Part shown: in pieces, positions 1 to 4,730 of the stretch | Numbering within the stretch: the stretch's first letter is position 1 | Layout: each line of letters starts with the position of its first letter | Assembly: GCA_007121115.1 (NCBI GenBank) | Contig: SKMI01000276.1 | Location: 1-5,921 of the forward strand | From: Paracoccaceae bacterium | GTDB taxonomy: Bacteria; Pseudomonadota; Alphaproteobacteria; Rhodobacterales; Rhodobacteraceae | Reading direction: 5' to 3' | Length of the DNA stretch: 5,921 nt | Made by a program: the position numbers and the translations under genes | Notes under the pieces: model-generated | Databases searched by the model: none | Seen by the model: the letters and a program-made list of their open reading frames with translations, nothing else | What the model was told of the DNA's origin: nothing

Positions 1-1374
1 GCCCATGTGCTTCGCCAGAAGCTGCTCCGCCTCGGCCGCGCTGGGCGCTTCGGCATAGCAGCGGCATTCCGGCGCATTGCCCGAGGGGCGCAGATGAACA
101 ATCCGCCCCCCCGCAAAGCGCACGCGCAAACCATCGGTCAGGTCCAGCGCCTCTTCGGGTGCGCCTGTATCGAAAAACCGCGCGCGGGCATCGGCGTCGC
201 GTGACAGACGCGCGATCAGCGCCGTGGAGGCCTCGGTCGGAATGCCCTGCAGGCGGTCGGCGGCCGTGAAGCGCGCCGGCAGGTCCTGCACCATCCTAGC
301 AAGCCCCTGCCCGGTACCATGTGCAGCGGCAAGCGGTGCGATCACCGGCAGAAGGCAATCGCGGGTCATCAGGGGGGGCAGCGGCCCCGATGGACCCTGG
401 GCCGCAAACCCCAGAAGGAAGCCGCCATTCGCTTCATACCCTACCACTTTCGCGGACGGATCAGCGGCCAGCGCCGCGTCGATGGCGGCAATGACATGGG
501 GCGAGCCGATGCGCGTGCGGCGCACGTCCGTGAACGCGGGGATCATCTCGACCATGGAATTCGACGACACCGGCGTGCAGACCACATCCGCGCCCAGCGC
601 ACGCGCGGTCAGGACGCCCAGCACGTCGCCCGGCACCACCTGCCCCTGCGCATCGCACAGAAGCGGGCGGTCGCCGTCACCATCGGTCGAAACCAGCGCG
701 TCCAGTCGATCCACCCGGCACCATTCGGCCAGTTGGGCGCGGGTTTCGGGTGCGACAGCTTCGGTATCAACGGGAATGAAGTGGTCGGCGCGCGCCAGCG
801 CCACGGGCACGGCCCCCAGCCCCGCCAGCACGTCCACCAGCACATCCCGCGCAACCGAACTGTGCTGATAGACCCCGATCCGCAGCCCGGTCAGAGCCTT
901 GGGCCCATAGGCTGACACATAGCGCGCGACATACGCGGGCAGGGTCTCCGGCGCCTCGATCACCGACGGCAGTGGCGGCACGTCCGGCCAGTGCCGGTTC
1001 GCGGCGGCGAGGATGGCCGCTTCGTCCCCTTTCGAAATCTCGCCGGTGACCGTGTAGAATTTCAGCCCGTTGCGATCCGCCGGGATATGGCTGCCCGTGA
1101 CCATGATCGCCCCGCAACCGCGCGCCGCGGCGGCCAGGGCCAGCGCCGGTGTCGGCACGGCACCGGCACGGATGGACTGCACTCCGGCAGCGCCGAGCGC
1201 CTGCAGCACGGTCGCGGCTATCGCAGGCGAGGAGTCGCGCAGATCCCACCCTACCAGCACCGACCCACCATGCGTGCAGGCCACCAGATAGGCGCGCACC
1301 ATGTCGGTGATCAGCTCATCCGTCAGTTCCGTGACAAGGCCGCGCAGGCCGCTGGTGCCAAAGGACGGGGGCAT
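1..1374 (-). CDS. Phosphomannomutase/phosphoglucomutase-family enzyme (C-terminus cut by window edge)
   Basis: The 458 visible codons read without a stop to the window edge. The family usually has about 450-470 residues, so only a short tail is missing. Members of the alpha-D-phosphohexomutase superfamily interconvert hexose 6-phosphates and 1-phosphates in the cytosol; the mannose form feeds GDP-mannose synthesis. All four signature loops are visible. They are an N-terminal FGTSGLRG (5-12), the phosphoserine loop VTGSHIPADRNG (92-103, catalytic Ser95), the metal loop DGDGDR (231-236, Asp231/233/235), and the phosphate-binding loop RPSGNAPE (429-436). The sugar-specificity loop is EANGG (314-318), not the common GExSG form, so substrate (mannose, glucose or glucosamine phosphate) is not certain from sequence. 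The ATG at 1374 is chosen because FGTSGLRG normally starts within a few residues of the N-terminus. No good Shine-Dalgarno precedes it. A short ORF ends 1 nt upstream, which may provide translational coupling. It lies downstream of the UbiA-type gene in the same orientation, 368 bp away. Family call firm; substrate moderate. Confidence 0.93.
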   Translation of the reverse strand, partial: MPPSFGTSGLRGLVTELTDELITDMVRAYLVACTHGGSVLVGWDLRDSSPAIAATVLQALGAAGVQSIRAGAVPTPALALAAAARGCGAIMVTGSHIPADRNGLKFYTVTGEISKGDEAAILAAANRHWPDVPPLPSVIEAPETLPAYVARYVSAYGPKALTGLRIGVYQHSSVARDVLVDVLAGLGAVPVALARADHFIPVDTEAVAPETRAQLAEWCRVDRLDALVSTDGDGDRPLLCDAQGQVVPGDVLGVLTARALGADVVCTPVSSNSMVEMIPAFTDVRRTRIGSPHVIAAIDAALAADPSAKVVGYEANGGFLLGFAAQGPSGPLPPLMTRDCLLPVIAPLAAAHGTGQGLARMVQDLPARFTAADRLQGIPTEASTALIARLSRDADARARFFDTGAPEEALDLTDGLRVRFAGGRIVHLRPSGNAPECRCYAEAPSAAEAEQLLAKHMG

Positions 1375-1375
1375 C

Positions 1376-1471
1376 TCAGGGCCGCGCGATCGCGCGTGCA
1401 GGCGGAACCGGCGCGGTGGCGGCGCGCGCCAACATCTCGCTCGGCCGGGACGGGTTCGGATGCGTCTTCAT
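1376..1471 (-). CDS. Possible 31-residue leader ORF upstream of the mutase
   Basis: A 31-codon ORF starts MKTHPNPSRP and ends in TGA, with a single base between that stop and the mutase ATG (TGA-G-ATG). A purine-rich GAGTGAGG lies 11 nt before its ATG, a better ribosome-binding signal than any in front of the mutase itself. Ribosomes finishing this ORF could re-initiate on the mutase. The peptide is rich in Ala, Pro and Arg, has no hydrophobic segment and resembles nothing I recognise. Such composition is also what random GC-rich DNA encodes. It is not a classic attenuator peptide, because no run of one amino acid's codons is present. I consider it a candidate translation-coupling leader only. 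Confidence 0.25.
   Translation of the reverse strand: MKTHPNPSRPSEMLARAATAPVPPARAIARP
1383..1396. repeat. 14-bp perfect palindrome beside the mutase start
   Basis: The sequence CGCGCGATCGCGCG is fully self-complementary and ends 8 bases upstream of the mutase ATG on the minus strand. In mRNA it could fold as a 5-bp GC stem with a GAUC loop, and this would fall in the ribosome-binding region of the mutase. It lies inside the candidate 31-residue leader ORF, so a ribosome translating the leader would open it. It might also be a protein-binding site or a chance event in GC-rich DNA. Confidence 0.45.
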
Positions 1472-1743
1472 GGTCGGGACTGCCTCACTCTCGGATCAGG
1501 TCGGAACTGAATCATGACCGGTTCGGGAAATTCAATAGTGATGTCCCCGATCTGGGGCAGAAGCGCGTGATATTCGGCCACTGCGCGGACCCAAGGTCGA
1601 GCTTTCAAACCAGCATCGGGGGCCGGTGGTGATCCTTTGGCAGCACAGTCGCCTGCTGCACGCGTCGACAGCGCAAGGCGGCAAGCCCCCCACCGGAGCA
1701 TTCCGGGCATCCCTGCGCGCGTTCCGCCCCCGGTCTTGCACAT
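1468..1743 (-). CDS. Doubtful 91-residue ORF between the UbiA-type gene and the mutase
   Basis: This ORF begins with an ATG that overlaps the UbiA-type stop codon (TGATG) and ends in a TGA overlapping the ATG of the 31-residue ORF (ATGA). The two junctions look like translational coupling. The C-terminal half (about residues 45-91) has a more protein-like mix, including IGDITIEFPEPVMIQF. The N-terminal half is Gly/Arg/Ala/Cys-rich and resembles out-of-frame translation of GC-rich DNA. I recognise no family. No Shine-Dalgarno of note precedes it other than what lies in the end of the UbiA-type gene. Alternatives are non-coding spacer or the eroded remnant of a lost gene. Confidence 0.2.
   Translation of the reverse strand: MCKTGGGTRAGMPGMLRWGACRLALSTRAAGDCAAKGSPPAPDAGLKARPWVRAVAEYHALLPQIGDITIEFPEPVMIQFRPDPRVRQSRP
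1640..1659 (-). other. Hairpin downstream of the UbiA-type gene, weak terminator candidate
   Basis: Perfect 6-bp arms (GCAGCA and TGCTGC) flank an 8-nt loop about 85 nt past the UbiA-type stop codon. The stem is short and is followed on the minus strand by CAAAGG rather than a U-tract. If it acts at all, it would more likely pause RNA polymerase or protect an mRNA end than terminate transcription on its own. Confidence 0.2.
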
Positions 1744-2789
1744 CACTGCCCCGAACCCGCATCCGGGAAGGTCACAAACCCGCGCAGATCGATGAAATGC
1801 TGTTCGGCAAGAAGGTCCAGAGTGGGAATGTCAATGAATGTCGTGAGCCCGAACACGAAAGCGATGGCCGCGGCAGCACCCATCAACCACCTGTCATGAA
1901 ACAGCTTCTCCGGCGTGCGGGCGAGCGAACCCGCCCTGAGCGACAAGGCGGAATAGCGCGCGAACAGAAACACGACCAGCGGGAACAGCAACACGTATTC
2001 GATCCGGTATTTCGCCACGAAGACGGCCAGACACATCACGCAGAGAAGCGCATAGGTCAGGTTGGCCACCGAAAGCCGCGTTTCGGAATAATGGGCGAAG
2101 GACTTGCGATAGAGCACCAGCCGCGCCTGCCCGAACTCGGCCGTGATGTCGCGGAATTCCGCCAGACGCTTGGTGTTCATCAGGAACGCGCCGCCGAACC
2201 AGAAACAGAGTATGATCGACACCGGCGGCAGCGTTGCGGGATCGACCATGGCCCAGCCCAGCATCAGCCGCAGCGGATTGTTGAGCGACTCGGACAGCAC
2301 ATCGAGGAACGCGCGATCCTTGCTCCGCAGCGGCGGCACGTTATAGACTAGCGCCGCGGCCAGAAAGCACAGTATCCAGACGGCGAAACCGCCATTCACA
2401 ATCACCCCCAGCGCCACCGCCGCTAGGGCGAGCAGCGCGTAGAGCCCGCAGACGCGGCGCACGTCCAGCGCCACCTGCACCGCCACGCGCTCTGCCTTTT
2501 GTGGGTGATGGCGGTCGAAATCACGGTCCAGCCACTCGTTGATCACATAGTTTGCCGAGGCCGCGCAGACCGCCGCCAGCATTCCGGCAAGGATGTTCCA
2601 GAATAGCGGCTCCCCCTGATCGCCACGCAACAGCAGCGCGAGGGCAATGCCGGGCAGGATGAACACATGCTTTGTGGCATGATCGAACCGCGCCAGCCGC
2701 AGATAGTCGCTGACGCGCGCCTCGGGCTCGTGCGTGTGATCGCCGGGCGTGCAGTCCTCATTGCGGTCAAGGCTGCGGTCATGGGTCAT
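1743..2789 (-). CDS. UbiA-superfamily polyprenyl-phosphate transferase, DPPR synthase-like
   Basis: The product is a 348-residue inner-membrane protein with roughly 8-9 hydrophobic segments from residue 42 to 318. UbiA enzymes transfer prenyl groups, or in the DPPR synthase branch add phosphoribose to polyprenyl phosphate. The first Asp-rich motif is NEWLDRDFD (84-92), giving Asn84, Asp88 and Asp92 of the NDxxDxxxD pattern, followed by HHPQK. The second conserved block runs YNVPPLRSKD (149-158) then LDVLSES (162-168) and NNPLR (170-174). A later KRLAEFR (207-213), the YRKSFAHYS block (227-235) and ARYSALSL...PEKLFHDR (277-300) parallel the KRYAEL, RKSLESYT and LRYA...EPEDIALRDR pattern I recall for mycobacterial DPPR synthase. 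The N-terminal RFDHATKHVFILPG replaces the usual RPxQWVKN, so substrates may differ. The ATG at 2789 is chosen because GGAGAAGG sits 6 nt upstream. An in-frame extension back to 3017 is low-complexity and rejected. Role in ubiquinone or haem synthesis is less likely given motifs and context. Superfamily firm; subfamily moderate. Confidence 0.9.
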   Translation of the reverse strand: MTHDRSLDRNEDCTPGDHTHEPEARVSDYLRLARFDHATKHVFILPGIALALLLRGDQGEPLFWNILAGMLAAVCAASANYVINEWLDRDFDRHHPQKAERVAVQVALDVRRVCGLYALLALAAVALGVIVNGGFAVWILCFLAAALVYNVPPLRSKDRAFLDVLSESLNNPLRLMLGWAMVDPATLPPVSIILCFWFGGAFLMNTKRLAEFRDITAEFGQARLVLYRKSFAHYSETRLSVANLTYALLCVMCLAVFVAKYRIEYVLLFPLVVFLFARYSALSLRAGSLARTPEKLFHDRWLMGAAAAIAFVFGLTTFIDIPTLDLLAEQHFIDLRGFVTFPDAGSGQ

Positions 2790-2795
2790 ATGGCG

Positions 2796-2803
2796 CCTTC
2801 TCC
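2796..2803 (-). promoter_or_regulatory. Strong Shine-Dalgarno for the UbiA-type gene
   Basis: GGAGAAGG on the minus strand lies 6 nt before the ATG at 2789, an ideal match and spacing. It decides the start over the in-frame upstream codons that would extend the protein by 76 residues. Confidence 0.8.
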
Positions 2804-3015
2804 GGATCAGGTAACGCGCGGGCGCCGTCGTGCCGGGCTGCCTGCGCGTGTCACGCAACCCGCCAGGATACCGCCCCCGACCGCAGGGGCCGCCGGATAA
2901 CGCACCCCGTTGGGCGAGCATAGCGCACCATCCCGCGCCAAACCAAGACCAGAGCGCGGCGCGGGCCAAGGGAAGCGCCGCCGCCGCGGGCTCAAGCGTC
3001 GATCGCAATGGCGGC

Positions 3016-3042
3016 ACGCGGGGCGATGGCGACCCCTTGCGT
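3016..3042. repeat. Imperfect inverted repeat in the divergent region
   Basis: Eight base pairs can form between ACGCGGGG and CCCCTTGCGT with a two-base TT bulge and a 9-nt loop. No T-run follows on either strand. It lies about 160 bp upstream of the membrane-protein start and about 230 bp upstream of the UbiA-type start. A regulatory role is possible but unproven; chance is plausible at this GC content. Confidence 0.25.
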
Positions 3043-3203
3043 CCCGGGCTTGCCCAGATGATCGGCCACAGGGCCGCCCGAAGCGGAAATCGCTTGATCT
3101 GCCCGCCCTGTCGGGTGAGTTTGCCTGCGGGCCACGCGCGTCTTGGGGAGCGTTGGCTCGGCCTGCGGGTAATCCGGATGCGGTCTTGCCAGAATCAGAT
3201 GCC

Positions 3204-4730
3204 ATGAAATCGCGCCCCCTGCGGTCATCTTCCGGAGAGCGGGCTCCGATTGCGGGCTGGGTCGTGGCCGCCACGCTTGTCCTGATGATCCCGGCAATCG
3301 TCAACGGCGCCCCCTTTATCTACTACGACACCGCCACCTACCTGTCGGCACCCCAGCCGGTGCTGCCAATCCTGAAATTCCTGCTGGAGCCGCTGACGTT
3401 GCGCTCCGGTGGGGTGCTGGAAAACCTGCACGCGGTGCGGGTACGCTATCGGATCCTGTCCAGCGCCGACCCGGTGGCAGCGGATTGGATCATGCACCGT
3501 GGCCGTGCACCGCATTACCGGATACTGGGCGCGCTGTCGGTTGAGTATGGCAGGGTTTGGTCACTGGCTGCCTTGCAGGCGCTCCTCACCGCGTTGGTGG
3601 CCGCCCTGTTCTGGGCGCGCGTCGCCGGACTGGCGCTGGGCTGGGGCTGGCTTGCCGGCATGGCGGCGCTGACGGCGCTGACCCCGCTGGGGTTGTTCGC
3701 CGGTCTGGCGATGCCGGATATCCTGTCGGGCGTGACGGTGCTGGCGGTCATCGGGCTTGTGCTGGGCTGGACCCGGTTACGGGTGTCCGAACGTGCGGCC
3801 CTGGCAGTGATCGCTGGCTTTGCCATGCTATCGCATCAGACGCATCTGCTGCTTGGCGCAGGGCTGGCGCTCGCACTCGCGCTCCTTGCCCGCCACACCG
3901 CGGGCCGATACCGCGGCCTTGCCGCCGTTCTGGCGGCCGCCTTCACCGCCGGCGCGCTGGAACAGGGGTACATGCAACTCCTCGATCTGCGGCCCGATGC
4001 GACCGTTCAGAGCCGCCCGCATCTGGTCGCGCACCTGATCGATCATGGCCCCGGCGTGGACTATCTGCGCCAGAACTGCCCCGAGGCGGGCTTTGCGCTT
4101 TGCGCCCATGTCGACAAGCTGCCGATGCGCTGGTCCGCGTTCCTGTTCGGCGGCAGAAGCGCCGAGAGCCGGTTCCTTGCCGAGGCGCCGGTGGCAGAGC
4201 GTGTGACCATCAGTCAGGAACAGTTTCCCCTGGTTCTGGCCATCATCCGCGATGATCCCTGGGGTGTGCTGGGTTTTGCACTCCGCGCGGCCGGGCGACA
4301 GATCACCATGTTCCGACCGGACGGGGCGATCATCATGCCGGACAACCTTGCCACCCATCCCGTGCCATTCCCGCCCGATCTGAAGCAGGCGACCTGGGAC
4401 TCCCGCCTCTATGCCGACCCGGGCCTGCTGCGCACACTCGGGGATATCTCGGGCGTCGTTGTGGTGGGCGCGTTGGCGCTGCTTCTGCTCGGATGGCTGC
4501 GTCTGTGGGTCCGGCAGGGCGGCGCGGATCGGTATCACGCCACCATGATCGTGACCGCGCTGATGGCAGGGTTGCTGCTGAATGCGATCATCTGCGGTGT
4601 GCTGGCCTCGCCCTATGACCGGTTTCAGGCGCGACTCATCTGGCTGTTGCCCTATGCGGCGCTCATGCTGACGGTGGCGGCGTTCGGCACGGCCACGCAG
4701 ACCGCACGGCACGGGGCGCGCAATGACTGA
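3204..4730 (+). CDS. Unnamed polytopic membrane protein, GT-C glycosyltransferase-like
   Basis: The product has 508 residues. The first membrane helix is at about 18-35. It is followed by an extracytoplasmic-type loop opening with GAPFIYYDTATYL (35-47), then about six helices between 117 and 255, a long soluble stretch (about 256-412), and three C-terminal helices (413-434, 448-468, 476-495). An Asp in the first periplasmic loop (Asp42 here), followed by a long loop and many helices, is the layout of GT-C enzymes. These use polyprenyl-phosphate sugars on the outer face of the inner membrane. Other blocks that look conserved are RPHLVAHLIDHGPGVDYL (271-288), a Cys pair (292, 300) that could form a periplasmic disulfide, and SPYDRFQARLIWLLP (469-483) with Arg473 and Arg477. 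They resemble uncharacterised alphaproteobacterial membrane proteins I recall, none with a name. The ATG at 3204 is chosen because hydrophobic sequence starts soon after; no strong Shine-Dalgarno precedes it. Its stop overlaps the next gene by 8 bp. The glycosyltransferase role is an inference. Confidence 0.85.
   Translation: MKSRPLRSSSGERAPIAGWVVAATLVLMIPAIVNGAPFIYYDTATYLSAPQPVLPILKFLLEPLTLRSGGVLENLHAVRVRYRILSSADPVAADWIMHRGRAPHYRILGALSVEYGRVWSLAALQALLTALVAALFWARVAGLALGWGWLAGMAALTALTPLGLFAGLAMPDILSGVTVLAVIGLVLGWTRLRVSERAALAVIAGFAMLSHQTHLLLGAGLALALALLARHTAGRYRGLAAVLAAAFTAGALEQGYMQLLDLRPDATVQSRPHLVAHLIDHGPGVDYLRQNCPEAGFALCAHVDKLPMRWSAFLFGGRSAESRFLAEAPVAERVTISQEQFPLVLAIIRDDPWGVLGFALRAAGRQITMFRPDGAIIMPDNLATHPVPFPPDLKQATWDSRLYADPGLLRTLGDISGVVVVGALALLLLGWLRLWVRQGGADRYHATMIVTALMAGLLLNAIICGVLASPYDRFQARLIWLLPYAALMLTVAAFGTATQTARHGARND

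Larger units (their letters stand above)
1375..1742. other. Gap between the UbiA-type gene and the mutase
   Basis: This 368-bp stretch holds no recognisable gene beyond the two doubtful ORFs described separately. Two short inverted repeats are visible. One has GCAGCA/TGCTGC arms around an 8-nt loop (1640-1659), and the other has CCGGA/TCCGG arms around a 4-nt loop (1693-1706). Neither is followed by a T-run on the minus strand, so neither is a convincing intrinsic terminator. The stretch 1513-1545 is less GC-rich than its surroundings and contains TTGAAT on the minus strand, which could be part of a promoter for the mutase. I cannot place a matching -10 box with confidence. Confidence 0.4.
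2790..3203. other. Divergent intergenic region
   Basis: This 414-bp stretch separates the minus-strand UbiA-type gene from the plus-strand membrane-protein gene and should hold both promoters. Open frames exist on both strands, but their products are Arg/Pro/Gly-rich and unlike real proteins. I see no clear -35/-10 pair. A GC-rich inverted repeat (ACGCGGGG at 3016-3023, CCCC-TT-GCGT at 3033-3042, 9-nt loop, TT bulge) could fold in RNA or bind a regulator. An SmaI-type CCCGGG palindrome follows directly at 3043-3048. Confidence 0.5.

Noticed and set aside
224..915. Two plus-strand open frames of about 200 codons
   Set aside because: They lie opposite the mutase, whose catalytic loops are intact on the minus strand, and their products are low-complexity Ser/Thr/Arg-rich.
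1570..1620. Possible tRNA-like T-arm on the minus strand (GGTTTGAAAGCTCGACC)
   Set aside because: It does not match GGTTCGA closely, and no acceptor stem or anticodon arm can be assembled around it.
1626..2351. 241-codon plus-strand open frame
   Set aside because: It is antisense to the UbiA-type gene; its Gln/His/Arg/Glu-rich product is the usual complement of membrane-helix codons.
2790..3017. 76-residue in-frame N-terminal extension of the UbiA-type protein
   Set aside because: The extension is Arg/Gly/Pro-rich and unrelated to the family, and an ideal Shine-Dalgarno sits 6 nt before the ATG at 2789.
2910..3203. 98-residue in-frame N-terminal extension of the plus-strand membrane protein
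   Set aside because: The added residues are Arg/Pro-rich and lack a start with a good ribosome-binding site; the hydrophobic N-terminus begins shortly after the ATG at 3204.
2830..3207. 125-codon plus-strand frame whose stop overlaps the membrane-protein start (ATGA)
   Set aside because: The overlap is suggestive, but the product is Arg/Pro/Gly-rich with no protein-like pattern and no clear ribosome-binding site.
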